A stretch of 64,000 bases of DNA from DASYAE01 sp036501535 (GCA_036501535.1 DASYAE010000228.1:17995-81994), one strand, 5' to 3'; counted from the first letter of the stretch, positions 8,963-17,946 are shown. Numbers and translations: made by a program. The notes: generated by a model not told the origin, from the letters alone.

Positions 8963-10920
8963 CAGGCGTCCACCCGCTTCGTGTCGTCGCTCACGGTCTC
9001 GCCGCGCCCCGTCCCGGACGGCGGCGCGTCGGAGGGCCCGGCTGCGGCCTCCTCGGCGGCCCGCCGGCGCTCGGCGATGGTCATGCGGCGCCCGCCCGCT
9101 CCGGCGGCGGCCGCGGCTGCGGCCGGTGCGGCGTTCCAGGCGATCCGCTTGCCGCCGAGCCGCTCCGGGTCCAGGCCGGACCACTTGTGCCCGCCGCCGT
9201 AGAACTCGGTCTGCGCCAGCAGCGTGACCATCGGCTTGGTGAACATGAAGACCACGACGAGGTCGATGATCGTGCTCAGGCCCAGGGTGAAGGCGAAACC
9301 CTTCACCGTGCCGATCGACATCACGTACAGCACCACGGCCGCGAGGATGGAGACCAGGTCCGAGGCGACGATGGTGCGCCGGGCCCGCCTCCACCCGTGT
9401 TCCACCGCCGTGCGCAGGGTTCTGCCCTCGCGCACCTCGTCCCGCAATCGTTCGAAGAACACGACGAAGGAGTCGGCGGTGATGCCGATCGCCACGATCA
9501 GGCCCGCGATGCCCTCCAGCGAGAGGGTGAAGCCCATCAGCGGGCCGAGCAGCACCGCCAGCGAGTACGTGAGCGCGCCGGCGATGAAGAGGCTGGAGAT
9601 GGCGACCGCGGCCAGGCCCCGGTAGTACAGGAAGACGTAGCCGAACACCAGGATCAGGCCGATCGCGCCGGCGATCAGGCCGCCCTGCAGCTCGCTGCCG
9701 CCCAGCGTCGGGGAGACGATGGCGATGTCGGACGTGGTGAAGGTCAGCGGGAGGTGGCCGTAGTTGAGCTCGGTCGCCAGCTGCTGCGCGTAGCTCTCGG
9801 TGATGGTGGAGCCGGTGATCTGCGCGGTGCCGCCGGTGATGGCGCCCTGGTTGACCACCGGGGCGGAGATCACCGAGCCGTCGAGCACGATGGCGAACTG
9901 GCCGCTGCCGGACTGGCTCGAGTACTCGCTGTAGAGCTGCTGGGTGGCGCTGGAGAACGCGCTGGCGCCGGTCTTGTCGAAGTTGAGCACGACCTGCCAG
10001 GACCCGGTCGCGGTGCCCTGCGCCTGGACCGGCGTGGCCTCGGCGCTGGTGACGTCGGTGCCGGAGACCAGCGACGGGCCGAGCTCGTACTTGATGCCGC
10101 TCGAGTCGCAGCTGACGACGTAGTCCTTCGGGCTGGCCGCGGCCGCGACCTTGGCGGCCGAGTTCTGCTTCGCCGCGGTCGTGCAGACCAGCGAGCTGAA
10201 GGCGCTGTCAGCCTGCGTCTGCGAGGTGGAAGCGGACGAGGTGGCCGACGCGGACGGGCTGGCCGAGGCGGAGGCTGACGAAGAGGCCGACGCGCTGGTC
10301 GAGGCGGCCGGGCTGGCGCTCGCCGAGGTGCTGGCGTCCTGGTGCAGGCTCATCGACTCGGCGGCGGCCGATGCGGTCGACGAGGCCGACGTGGACGCGG
10401 CGGCGGCGGACGCGCTCGCCGAGGCGGAGGCCGACGCGGACGCCGACGGCGAGCCCGAGGCGGACGGCGACGGCGACGGCGAGGCGGCGGTCCCCTGGGC
10501 CTCGTTGAGCACCGGCCGGAAGTACAGCAGCGCGGTCTTACCGAGTTCCGCGACCACCTGCTGCGAGTTCTCGCCGGGCAGCTCGGCCTGGATGGTGTTC
10601 GAGCCCTCCTGGGTCACCGAGGCGTCGGTCACGCCGTAGCCGTTGGCGCGCTGCTGCATGATGGTCACAGCGGTGCTCATCGCGCCCGAGGTGATCGTGC
10701 CGCCCTTCTCCGGCGTCGCCTGGTAGACGACGCTGGTGCCGCCGGCGAGGTCGATCGCCAGCGTGGGCTTCAGATGCCCGGTCGCGAACATGGTGGCGTA
10801 CAGCGCGGCGATGGCGACCGCCAGCACCGCCAACAGTTGCCGCGGAACGCGGCCCTGGCCCCCGTCCCACCCACGCGCCCGGAAGCGCCTGTTGGCGCTC
10901 CGGACCTTCCTCGCAGCCAC
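8962..10920 (-). CDS. secD: Protein translocase subunit SecD with a long Ala/Ser insertion
   Basis: A 652-residue partner of SecF in the Sec translocon. Seen: membrane segment 1 (about 28-47), the DLAGGTSVVYQA motif, the P1 periplasmic domain, five more membrane segments from about 405, and the conserved GITADSFVVFFERLRDEVREG block. P1 is split by a low-complexity insertion at about 144-240 made almost only of Ala, Ser and Pro. Insertions here occur in actinobacterial SecD but this one is long. The C-terminus (about 590-652) is Ala-rich and charged. The GTG start has AGGAG eight bases upstream. Confidence 0.95.
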   Translation of the reverse strand: MAARKVRSANRRFRARGWDGGQGRVPRQLLAVLAVAIAALYATMFATGHLKPTLAIDLAGGTSVVYQATPEKGGTITSGAMSTAVTIMQQRANGYGVTDASVTQEGSNTIQAELPGENSQQVVAELGKTALLYFRPVLNEAQGTAASPSPSPSASGSPSASASASASASASAAAASTSASSTASAAAESMSLHQDASTSASASPAASTSASASSSASASASPSASATSSASTSQTQADSAFSSLVCTTAAKQNSAAKVAAAASPKDYVVSCDSSGIKYELGPSLVSGTDVTSAEATPVQAQGTATGSWQVVLNFDKTGASAFSSATQQLYSEYSSQSGSGQFAIVLDGSVISAPVVNQGAITGGTAQITGSTITESYAQQLATELNYGHLPLTFTTSDIAIVSPTLGGSELQGGLIAGAIGLILVFGYVFLYYRGLAAVAISSLFIAGALTYSLAVLLGPLMGFTLSLEGIAGLIVAIGITADSFVVFFERLRDEVREGRTLRTAVEHGWRRARRTIVASDLVSILAAVVLYVMSIGTVKGFAFTLGLSTIIDLVVVFMFTKPMVTLLAQTEFYGGGHKWSGLDPERLGGKRIAWNAAPAAAAAAAGAGGRRMTIAERRRAAEEAAAGPSDAPPSGTGRGETVSDDTKRVDA

Positions 10921-10995
10921 GTTCCACGTCTCCTGATGTCATCCATGGTCTCGGCACGGACCGCCGGTGCCCGGCGCCGCGCCACGCGCCGAGGG

Positions 10996-11018
10996 GGGCC
11001 GGCCGGCGGCCGGCCCGG
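10996..11018. repeat. GC palindrome between yajC and secD
   Basis: A perfect 9-base-pair stem (GGGCCGGCC, 10996-11004; partner 11008-11016) with a GGC loop, in the 180-base gap after yajC. The 20 bases at 10999-11018 recur exactly at 16244-16263 in the pdxS-pdxT gap. It may act as a transcript attenuator or 3'-end stabiliser between cistrons. Confidence 0.55.
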
Positions 11019-11100
11019 CACCCCGGCCAGATCCGTGTTTGGACGGATGCGCTCCGTCCGGCGGTTCCCGTCCGGTGGGGTTTCCCTCCCCGGCCGGGCT

Positions 11101-11541
11101 CTAGCGGTTGGCCGACTCGGGCTCGGAGTCCAGCACCGCGTCGATCTCCCGGTCCGGGTCCGCGGCCGGCTCGGAGCCCTCGGCCACCCGCGCCTGCACG
11201 GCGTCCTGCGGCTCGGTCTCGGACCCGCTCTCGTCCTGCTCGGCCTCCGGCTCGCCGCCGAACGGCTCGGCCTCGGACTCCGGCTCGGGCGGCTGGGTGA
11301 CCCCGGCGATCGCGTTCTTGGCGAACCTGAGCTTGACCCCCGGCGTGGTCTCGACGACGACGTGCTCGTCGGTCACCTCGACCACCTCCCCGAGCAGCCC
11401 ACCGATGGTCCGCACCTCCGCGCCGACGCTCAGGGCCGACTGGAGCTGCTGGGCCTGGGCCTGGCGGCGCTTGTTACCCCGGGTCATCATGAAGATCAAC
11501 AAGCCGCCGATGACGACGACGTAGACGAGCAGAAGGTTCAC
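11101..11541 (-). CDS. yajC: Preprotein translocase accessory subunit YajC
   Basis: A 146-residue protein with one N-terminal membrane helix (NLLLVYVVVIGGLLIFMM, residues 2-19), a basic RGNKRRQAQAQQ stretch and a small beta-rich domain (LSVGAEVRTIGGLLGEVVEV), all typical of YajC. YajC joins SecD and SecF in the holo-translocon. The C-terminal 55 residues are acidic (Glu/Asp/Ser-rich), a common actinobacterial extension. I chose the GTG at 11541 because it places the helix at the N-terminus as in the family; a longer frame from 11619 would add 26 Pro/Arg-rich residues. It lies between ruvB and secD, the usual actinomycete order. Confidence 0.85.
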   Translation of the reverse strand: MNLLLVYVVVIGGLLIFMMTRGNKRRQAQAQQLQSALSVGAEVRTIGGLLGEVVEVTDEHVVVETTPGVKLRFAKNAIAGVTQPPEPESEAEPFGGEPEAEQDESGSETEPQDAVQARVAEGSEPAADPDREIDAVLDSEPESANR

Positions 11542-11710
11542 GGTAGCCGGCTGTTCTTCCGGGACCGCCGGCGCGCGTGGGGGCCGCCGGGCAGGTCTGA
11601 GTTTCGGAGCGCGGTGCACTCCAGGTCACGCGGAGTCTATGCGCTCGCACCCGAACGAAACAATGAGGCGGCGTCCCCAGCGCGCGGGAATGTCGGGTGA
11701 TTTGCCGCTT

Positions 11711-12844
11711 TCACGACTCGCCGAACAGCGCCTCCTGCCCGGCCGCCGGCCCGCCGCCCGGGATGCCGGACTGGCCCGAATTTCCTGGTCCGGCCGCGCG
11801 CGGCGGCGGCAGGCCGAGGTGCGTCCAGGCCGCGGCGGTGGCGATCCGGCCGCGCGGGGTGCGCGCCAGCAGGCCCTGGCGGACCAGAAAAGGTTCAGCA
11901 ACTTCTTCGACTGTGTCGGTCTCCTCGCCGATCGCCACGGCGAGGGTGGACAGGCCCACCGGGCCGCCGTTGAAGAGGCGCAGCAGCGCGCCGAGGACCG
12001 CCCGGTCGAGCCGGTCGAGGCCGCGCTCGTCCACCTCGTAGACCTTCAGCGCGGCGCGGGCCGCGTCGAGGGTGATCCGGCCGTCGCCGCGCACCTGCGC
12101 GAAGTCGCGGACCCGGCGCAGCAGCCGGTTGACGATGCGGGGCGTGCCGCGGGAGCGGGAGGCGATCTCGGCCGCGCCCTCGTCCTCGATCTCGACCCCG
12201 AGCAGCCGGGCCGAGCGGTGCGCCACCCGCTCCAGGTCGCGCGGCTCGTAGAACTCCATGTGGCCGGTGAAGCCGAAGCGGTCGCGCAGCGGGGCTGGCA
12301 GCAGCCCGGCCCGGGTGGTCGCGCCGACCAGGGTGAACGGGGGCAGCTCGAGCGGGATCGCGGTGGCGCCGGGGCCCTTGCCGACGATCACGTCGACCCG
12401 GAAGTCCTCCATCGCCATGTACAGCATCTCCTCGGCCGGCCGGGACATGCGGTGGATCTCGTCGAGGAACAGCACCTCGCCCTCGCCGAGCGAGGAGAGG
12501 ATCGCGGCCAGGTCGCCGGCGTGCTGGATGGCCGGGCCCGAGGTGATCCGCAGCGGCATCCCGAGCTCGGCCGCGATGATCATGGACAGGGTGGTCTTGC
12601 CGAGGCCCGGCGGGCCGGCCAGCAGGATGTGGTCGGGGCTGGTGCCGCGGCCCTTGGCCGCGTGCAGCACCAGTTCGAGCTGCTCGCGGACCTTGTGCTG
12701 GCCGACGAAGTCGCGCAGCGCCCTCGGGCGCAGTGCCGCCTCCTCGGCCCGCTCCTCCTTGTCCGCCGCGCCGGCGTCGACCAGCCTGGGGCTGCCGGCA
12801 CCGGGGTCCGGTGCCGCGCCGGCCGCGCCGTCCGTCGGGCTCAT
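11711..12844 (-). CDS. ruvB: Holliday junction helicase motor RuvB
   Basis: A 377-residue AAA+ ATPase that drives branch migration of Holliday junctions with RuvA. Seen: Walker A GPPGLGKTT (77-85), Walker B LDEIHRM (about 127), sensor motifs VGATTRAG and a C-terminal winged helix (GPVGLSTLAVAIGEETDTVEEV...PFLVRQGLLARTPRGR). The first 36 residues form a variable N-terminal extension. ATG 12844 is preceded by GGAGAGGA. The gene follows ruvC and ruvA on the same strand, with a 52-base gap to ruvA. Confidence 0.96.
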   Translation of the reverse strand: MSPTDGAAGAAPDPGAGSPRLVDAGAADKEERAEEAALRPRALRDFVGQHKVREQLELVLHAAKGRGTSPDHILLAGPPGLGKTTLSMIIAAELGMPLRITSGPAIQHAGDLAAILSSLGEGEVLFLDEIHRMSRPAEEMLYMAMEDFRVDVIVGKGPGATAIPLELPPFTLVGATTRAGLLPAPLRDRFGFTGHMEFYEPRDLERVAHRSARLLGVEIEDEGAAEIASRSRGTPRIVNRLLRRVRDFAQVRGDGRITLDAARAALKVYEVDERGLDRLDRAVLGALLRLFNGGPVGLSTLAVAIGEETDTVEEVAEPFLVRQGLLARTPRGRIATAAAWTHLGLPPPRAAGPGNSGQSGIPGGGPAAGQEALFGES

Positions 12845-12896
12845 CGTCTCGATCCTCTCCCAGCTGCCTGTCGGTCCAGTGCCTGCCGACCGGGGC

Positions 12897-13529
12897 TCAC
12901 CGGTTCAGGCTGCGCAGCGCGGCGCGCAGCAGCACCGGCAGCTGGGGCGCCCGGCCCTCCGCCTCCGCCTCGGCGGCGATCGGCTCGACGCCGGCCAGCG
13001 CGGCCTCGGCGTCGCGGGCCGTCCAGCCGAGGCCGGTGAGCGCTTCGAGCAGCTGGCCGCGCCACGGTGTCATGCCGGCGGTGGCGCCCGATGCCGCGGC
13101 GGAGGCCTGGGCCGGCACCGCGCCGGTGGGCGCGCCGAGCTTGCCCTTGAGCTCGATCAGCAGCTTCTGCGCGCTCTTCGGCCCGATGCCCGGCACCATG
13201 GTCAGGGCTTTGACGTCCTGGGTGGCGAGGACGGTGCGCAGGGTGTCCGGCCGGTGCGTGGCGAGCATCGCCTGCGCCAGCCGCGGGCCGACCCCGCCGG
13301 CGGTCTGCAGCAGCTCGAAGACGGTGCGCTCGTCGTCGTCCGAGAAGCCGTAGAGGGTCAGCGAGTCCTCGCGCACGACGAGGCTGGTCGCCAGCCGGGC
13401 CCGCTCGCCGACCGTCAGCCCCTTGACGATCTCCGGCGCGCAGTGCACCAGCAGGCCGACGCCGCCGACCTTCACCACGGCGGCGTCCTGGGTCAGCGCG
13501 TCCACCTCGCCCTCGACGAACGCGATCAC
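12897..13529 (-). CDS. ruvA: Holliday junction recognition protein RuvA
   Basis: A 210-residue protein that binds four-way junctions as a tetramer and loads RuvB. It starts MIAFVEGEVDALT with the OB-fold domain (1-65), continues with helix-hairpin-helix motifs (LLQTAGGVGPRLAQAML and LTMVPGIGPKSAQKLLIELK), and ends with domain III (about 160-210: LEALTGLGWTARDAEAAL), which contacts RuvB. The GTG start is at 13529. It sits between ruvC (42-base gap) and ruvB. Confidence 0.95.
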   Translation of the reverse strand: MIAFVEGEVDALTQDAAVVKVGGVGLLVHCAPEIVKGLTVGERARLATSLVVREDSLTLYGFSDDDERTVFELLQTAGGVGPRLAQAMLATHRPDTLRTVLATQDVKALTMVPGIGPKSAQKLLIELKGKLGAPTGAVPAQASAAASGATAGMTPWRGQLLEALTGLGWTARDAEAALAGVEPIAAEAEAEGRAPQLPVLLRAALRSLNR

Positions 13530-13571
13530 CGGGCAGCCGCTCCCCGCCGTGTCTGCATCATGTGCGCTTGG

Positions 13572-14147
13572 TCATCTGAAGCCGCCCTTACGTCTGCCGC
13601 GTTCCCTGTGCATGGGCACGCTACCGGAAGGGGACACACCCTGGCGTTGCATAGCCTCGGCGATGCGGTCCGCCGCGCCGCCGCGCCAGATGTGGCAGAT
13701 CGCCAGCGCCAGCGCGTCGGTCGCGTCGACCGGCTTGGGCGCCTCGGCGAGTTTGAGCACCCGCACGACCATGGCCGCGACCTGCTCCTTCTGCGCGCGG
13801 CCGTCGCCGGTGATGGCGGCCTTCACCTCGCTCGGCGTGTGCATCGCGACCGGCAGGCCCCGGCGCGCGGCGGCGACCATCGCGACCCCGGCCGCCTGCG
13901 CGGTGCCCATGATCGTGCGCACGCCCTCCTGGGCGAACATCCGCTCCACGGCGACCGAGTCGGGCGTGTATTCCTCGAGCCACTGCTCGACCTGCTCGTC
14001 GATCGCCAGGAGCCGGCGGTGGATCGGCTCGGCCGCCGCGCTGCGCAGCACGCCGGCGCCCACGATGCGCAGCGGCGAGCCGATGCGCCCTTCCACCACG
14101 CCGACGCCCATACGGGTCAGGCCGGGGTCGATGCCGAGGACTCTCAC
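13572..14147 (-). CDS. ruvC: Crossover junction endonuclease RuvC
   Basis: A 191-residue RNase-H-fold nuclease that resolves Holliday junctions. The first acidic catalytic residue lies in RVLGIDPGLTRMG (Asp7), a glutamate in SVAVERMFAQEG (about 67) and the final Asp pair in PVDATDALALAICH (about 140-144). The C-terminal tail past residue 165 is basic. GTG start at 14147, right after the DUF1992 gene end (10-base gap), so both may share a transcript with ruvA and ruvB. Confidence 0.95.
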   Translation of the reverse strand: MRVLGIDPGLTRMGVGVVEGRIGSPLRIVGAGVLRSAAAEPIHRRLLAIDEQVEQWLEEYTPDSVAVERMFAQEGVRTIMGTAQAAGVAMVAAARRGLPVAMHTPSEVKAAITGDGRAQKEQVAAMVVRVLKLAEAPKPVDATDALALAICHIWRGGAADRIAEAMQRQGVSPSGSVPMHRERGRRKGGFR

Positions 14148-14157
14148 CCGGGCGACA

Positions 14158-14673
14158 CTACCGGCGGCCGCGGCCGAACCGGGCCACGAGGCCGGAGCGG
14201 CGGCGCGCCGGCTCGGGCGCCGCGCCTGATCCGGCGTCAGTTGCCTTGGTGTCAGCCGCCTTGGCGGCGGCCGCCTCGGCGCGGTCGAGGCGCCACTTCT
14301 GCACGACCGCGTCGACGTCGTAGGGCACGAGGTCGACCGGCGGACCTTCGGAGGGCCGGCGGATCGCGGCCAGGATCTTCTCGTTGAGCGCCTCGACGAT
14401 GCGGCGCACGTCCGCCTCGGTCCTGGCCCTGGCCGCGGCGGCGAGGTCGTCCTGCGCCTCGCGCCTGAGCCGCAGGGAGAGCGGCAACGCGGCCACGCCC
14501 TCGCGCTTCAGCTTCTGGTTGACCCACCACAGCTCGTCGTAGACGTCGGCGTGGCCAGCCAGCGGCTTGCCCTTGCCGGGCAGATCGTCGAACTCGCCGC
14601 GCGAGTCCGCGTCGCGGATCTGCCGGTCTATCCACGACTCGAAGGACATGCCGGCCGGCTTGCGGTCTGTCAT
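14158..14673 (-). CDS. DUF1992 (DnaJ homologue C28-type) protein
   Basis: A 171-residue protein with a clear DUF1992 domain in its first 70 residues: SFESWIDRQIRDADSRGEFD, DLPGKGKPL and the WWVNQKLKREGV motif. The domain is found in the eukaryotic protein DNAJC28 and in many bacterial proteins; function is unknown. The C-terminal third is Ala-rich and then basic (RRRSGLVARFGRGRR). I chose the ATG at 14673 because GGAGG lies eight bases upstream; a GTG at 14682 would overlap that site. It is the first gene of a likely ruvC-ruvA-ruvB transcript. Confidence 0.8.
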   Translation of the reverse strand: MTDRKPAGMSFESWIDRQIRDADSRGEFDDLPGKGKPLAGHADVYDELWWVNQKLKREGVAALPLSLRLRREAQDDLAAAARARTEADVRRIVEALNEKILAAIRRPSEGPPVDLVPYDVDAVVQKWRLDRAEAAAAKAADTKATDAGSGAAPEPARRRSGLVARFGRGRR

Positions 14674-14730
14674 GGCCACCACCTCCGCGGCAGAAGACTC
14701 CCCCCGAGTCTATCCGCCCGCGATCAGCCC

Positions 14731-15486
14731 TCAGGCGTCCAGGGCCGCCATGATCTCGTCGGAGACGTCGAAGTTGGCGTAGACGTTCTGCACGTCGTCG
14801 CTGTCCTCGAGGGCGTCGATGAGCTTGAAGATCTTGCGCGCGCCCTCCTCGTCCAGCTGCACCTGCATGGTCGGCATGAACGGGGACTCGGCCGAGTCGT
14901 ACTCGATCTTGGCCTCCTGCAACGCCTCGCGCACCGGGACCAGGTCGCTCGTCTCGCTGATCACCTCGAAGGTGTCACCGAGGTCGTTGACCTCCTCGGC
15001 ACCCGCCTCGAGCACCGCCTCGAGCACCGTGTCCTCGCTCATCGCGTCGGTCTTCGGCACCAGCACCTGGCCCTTGCGCCCGAACAGGTAGGAGACCGAG
15101 CCGGGGTCGGCCATCGAGCCGCCGTTGCGGGTCATCGCGATGCGCACCTCGGAGGCGGCCCGGTTGCGGTTGTCGGTCAGGCACTCGATCAGCACCGCCA
15201 CGCCGTTCGGGCCGTAGCCCTCGTACATGATGGTCTGGTACTCGGCGCCGCCGGCCTCCGCGCCGGAGCCGCGCTTGATGGCCCGGTCGATGTTCTCGTT
15301 CGGCACCGAGCTCTTCTTGGCCTTCTGGATGGCGTCGTAGAGGGTCGGGTTGCCGCCCGGGTCGCCGCCGCCGGTGCGGGCGGCCACCTCGATGTTCTTG
15401 ATCATCTTCGCGAAGAGCTTGCCGCGCTTGGCGTCGATCACGGCCTTCTTGTGCTTGGTGGTCGCCCACTTGGAGTGGCCGGACAT
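14731..15486 (-). CDS. YebC/PmpR-family transcriptional regulator
   Basis: A 251-residue YebC/TACO1 family protein. It begins with the signature SGHSKWATTKHKK, followed by KLFAKMIKNIEVAAR, NENIDRAIKRG, the MYEGYGPNGVAVLIECLTDN block and RNGGSMADPGSVSYLF. The full length matches the family. Members have been described as DNA-binding regulators and as factors that help ribosomes at difficult peptides; which applies here is unknown. ATG 15486 is preceded by AAGGAG. It lies between pdxT and ruvC, its normal actinobacterial position. Confidence 0.93.
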   Translation of the reverse strand: MSGHSKWATTKHKKAVIDAKRGKLFAKMIKNIEVAARTGGGDPGGNPTLYDAIQKAKKSSVPNENIDRAIKRGSGAEAGGAEYQTIMYEGYGPNGVAVLIECLTDNRNRAASEVRIAMTRNGGSMADPGSVSYLFGRKGQVLVPKTDAMSEDTVLEAVLEAGAEEVNDLGDTFEVISETSDLVPVREALQEAKIEYDSAESPFMPTMQVQLDEEGARKIFKLIDALEDSDDVQNVYANFDVSDEIMAALDA

Positions 15487-15589
15487 CGCCTGGCTCCTTA
15501 CCCTCTCGCTCTTCGCGCACCGGCCGGCTCGGCCCGTGCGGTCAGGTCACCTGTGATTTCTGCCGTGTGCCGCGGGGCGCCCGGCCGGC

Positions 15590-16204
15590 TCAGCGCACGG
15601 CGGCCCGGACCAGGTCCGCGAAGTACCCGTGCACCCGGTGGTCGCCGGTCAGCTCCGGATGGAACGACGTCGCCATCAGCGCGCCCTGACGGACAGCGAC
15701 GATCCTACCGGTGGCCGGGCCCGTCGCGACCCGCGCGAGGACGCGCACCGAGGCGTCGTCGGCGCTCTCGACCCAGGGCGCGCGGATGAAGACGCCGTGC
15801 AGCCTCCCGTCGAGGCCGTCGAAGTCGATGTCGCCCTCGAACGAGTCGACCTGGCGGCCGAAGGCGTTGCGGCGCACCGTCACCGCGATGCCGCCGAAGG
15901 TCTCCTGGCCCTCGGCCGCGCCGAGCACACGGTCGGCCAGCATGATCATCCCGGCGCAGGAGCCGTAGGCCGGCATGCCGCCTTCCAGCCGCTTGCGCAC
16001 CGGCTCGAACAGCTCGAACGCCCGGGCCAGCCGCCACATGGTGGTCGACTCGCCGCCCGGGATCACCAGCGCGTCGACCGCGTCCAGCTCGGCCGGCCGG
16101 CGCACCGGCACGCCGCGGGCGCCCGCGGTCTCCAGCGCGGCGACGTGCTCGCGCACGTCGCCCTGGAGCGCGAGCACCCCGACGGTCACCTCGCGCGTCA
16201 TCAC
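15590..16204 (-). CDS. pdxT: Pyridoxal phosphate synthase glutaminase subunit PdxT
   Basis: A 204-residue class I glutamine amidotransferase that supplies ammonia to PdxS for vitamin B6 synthesis. Seen: VGVLALQGDVREH at the N-terminus, PGGESTT (about 50-56), the catalytic Cys in YGSCAGMI (about 83) and the His/Glu pair in TSFHPELTGD (about 180-189). The start is GTG 16204 or the adjacent ATG 16201. It follows pdxS on the same strand with a 71-base gap that holds a GC palindrome. Confidence 0.95.
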   Translation of the reverse strand: MMTREVTVGVLALQGDVREHVAALETAGARGVPVRRPAELDAVDALVIPGGESTTMWRLARAFELFEPVRKRLEGGMPAYGSCAGMIMLADRVLGAAEGQETFGGIAVTVRRNAFGRQVDSFEGDIDFDGLDGRLHGVFIRAPWVESADDASVRVLARVATGPATGRIVAVRQGALMATSFHPELTGDHRVHGYFADLVRAAVR

Positions 16205-16243
16205 AGGATGCTGCTTTCCAAGTCAGATGTCATGGCCGGGGCG

Positions 16244-16263
16244 CCGGCCGGCGGCCGGCCCGG
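16244..16263. repeat. GC palindrome between pdxS and pdxT (second copy)
   Basis: CCGGCCGGCGGCCGGCCCGG, identical to 10999-11018. It lies 12 bases past the pdxS stop. The near-palindrome could fold in RNA as an intercistronic hairpin. Confidence 0.5.
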
Positions 16264-16275
16264 TCAGCGGCCCCG

Positions 16276-17208
16276 TCACCAGCCGCGGTCCGCGTAGCGC
16301 TCGGACTCGGGGAGGGTGTCGATGTTGATGCCGACCATCGCCTCGCCCAGGCCCCGGGAGACCTTGGCGATCACGTCCGGGTCGTCGTGGAAGGTGGTGG
16401 CCTTCACGATCGCGGCGGCGCGCTTGGCCGGGTCGCCGGACTTGAAGATGCCGGAGCCGACGAACACGCCCTCCGCGCCGAGCTGCATCATCATCGCCGC
16501 GTCCGCCGGGGTGGCCAGGCCGCCCGCGGTGAACAGCACGACCGGCAGCTTGCCGGTGGCCGCGACCTCCCGGACGATCTCGAATGGCGCCTGGAGGTTC
16601 TTGGCGGCCAGGAACAGCTCGGACTCGTCGAGCGTGCCGAGCCGGCGGATCTCCGCCCGGATCTGGCGCATGTGCCGAGTGGCTTCGACCACGTTGCCGG
16701 TGCCGGCCTCGCCCTTGGACCGGATCATCGCCGCGCCCTCGGCGATCCGGCGCAGCGCCTCGCCCAGGTTGGTCGCGCCGCAGACGAACGGGACGGTGAA
16801 CGCCCACTTGTCGACGTGGTGGGTCTCGTCGGCCGGGGTGAGCACCTCGGACTCGTCGATGTAGTCGACCCCGAGCGACTGGAGCACCTGCGCCTCGACG
16901 AAGTGCCCGATCCGGGCCTTGGCCATGACCGGGATGGAGACCGCGGCGATGATCCCGTCGATCATGTCCGGGTCGGACATCCGGGCCACCCCGCCGTCCT
17001 TGCGGATGTCGGCGGGCACCCGTTCCAGGGCCATCACCGCGACCGCGCCGGCGTCCTCGGCGATCTTCGCCTGCTCCGGGGTGACCACGTCCATGATCAC
17101 CCCGCCCTTGAGCATCTCGGCCATGCCTCGCTTGACCCGGGCGGTGCCGATCTGCGGAGCGCTGGCCGGCTCGGCGGCGGGGGTGATGGACACGTCTACC
17201 TCACTCAA
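16276..17208 (-). CDS. pdxS: Pyridoxal 5'-phosphate synthase lyase subunit PdxS
   Basis: A 310-residue TIM-barrel enzyme that forms PLP from ribose 5-phosphate, glyceraldehyde 3-phosphate and ammonia from PdxT. Seen: RVKRGMAEMLKGGVIMDVV near residue 24, VMAKARIGHFVEAQ with the first active-site lysine (about 96), and IRSKGEAGTGNVVEATRHMR with the second (about 164). The phosphate-binding GGLATPADAAMMMQLGAEGV follows. The TTG start (17208) has GAGAAG just upstream; a GTG five codons on is an alternative. PdxS is highly conserved and the call is secure. Confidence 0.97.
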   Translation of the reverse strand: MSEVDVSITPAAEPASAPQIGTARVKRGMAEMLKGGVIMDVVTPEQAKIAEDAGAVAVMALERVPADIRKDGGVARMSDPDMIDGIIAAVSIPVMAKARIGHFVEAQVLQSLGVDYIDESEVLTPADETHHVDKWAFTVPFVCGATNLGEALRRIAEGAAMIRSKGEAGTGNVVEATRHMRQIRAEIRRLGTLDESELFLAAKNLQAPFEIVREVAATGKLPVVLFTAGGLATPADAAMMMQLGAEGVFVGSGIFKSGDPAKRAAAIVKATTFHDDPDVIAKVSRGLGEAMVGINIDTLPESERYADRGW

Positions 17209-17366
17209 CTTCTCGACGGGCGGTTTTGCGCGGTCGGCGACATCGGCGGCTCCGGGGCGCGGGTCTTACAAGCCCATTCTATTACCCGGCGAATCACCCT
17301 CCGGCCCGCTGCATGTCACCCGTCACTGCGGGATGCCTTACGGGCTGCAAACGGGCGCGCTCAGCC

Positions 17367-17933
17367 TCAGCGGGCCAGCGCGGCCGGCGGCTCGTCGTCG
17401 ATCTCGAAGGTCGGCTTGTCCGGGGCGCGGCCGGCCAGCCGGAAGTAGCGCACCAGCCACTGCCCGCGCAGCTGCCGCACCGCGCGCACCGACTCGTTGT
17501 GGAACCGCCGGGCCAGCTGGACCCGGCGCATCGCCGCGCCGAGCTCGCCGACCAGCTCGGCCCCCTGCGGCGACTCGCGCAGCTGCTCGACCTGGGCCGG
17601 GTCGTCGAACGCGGCGCGCAGGTCCCGGGTCAGCGCGGACTCGGCGCTCTCCCGGCCGTCCTCCTCGTCCGCCTCGTCGGCTACCTGCGCCTCGCGCGCG
17701 GCAGTGGCCAGGATCAGCGCGGTCGCCACGTCGAGCAGGCCGGAGCGGGCCAGCTCGGAGGTGGCGGCCGAGCGGCGCACCAGCTGCGCGTCGAGCGCGA
17801 TCCTGGCCGCGTCGAGGCGCACGTGAAGGCGGTCCAGCCGGGTCGCGGTCCAGCTCAGGAAGAGGCCGAACAGCACGATCACGACGAGGACCAGGACGAC
17901 CGCGCCGGTGTCCTGGGTCAGGACCACTCTCAT
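17367..17933 (-). CDS. Conserved membrane-anchored protein next to pimA
   Basis: A 188-residue protein with one N-terminal membrane helix (about 9-28) followed by a soluble, mostly helical domain: TATRLDRLHVRLDAARIALDAQLVRR, an acidic middle (ADEADEEDGRE) and a basic C-terminal segment (RFHNESVRAVRQLRG). Its layout resembles the LemA-like conserved membrane proteins found at this place in other actinomycetes, but I do not recognise a named family with confidence. It starts 13 bases after the pimA stop, so it is probably cotranscribed with the phosphatidylinositol mannoside genes. Confidence 0.75.
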   Translation of the reverse strand: MRVVLTQDTGAVVLVLVVIVLFGLFLSWTATRLDRLHVRLDAARIALDAQLVRRSAATSELARSGLLDVATALILATAAREAQVADEADEEDGRESAESALTRDLRAAFDDPAQVEQLRESPQGAELVGELGAAMRRVQLARRFHNESVRAVRQLRGQWLVRYFRLAGRAPDKPTFEIDDEPPAALAR

Positions 17934-17946
17934 CGCCGCACCTTAC

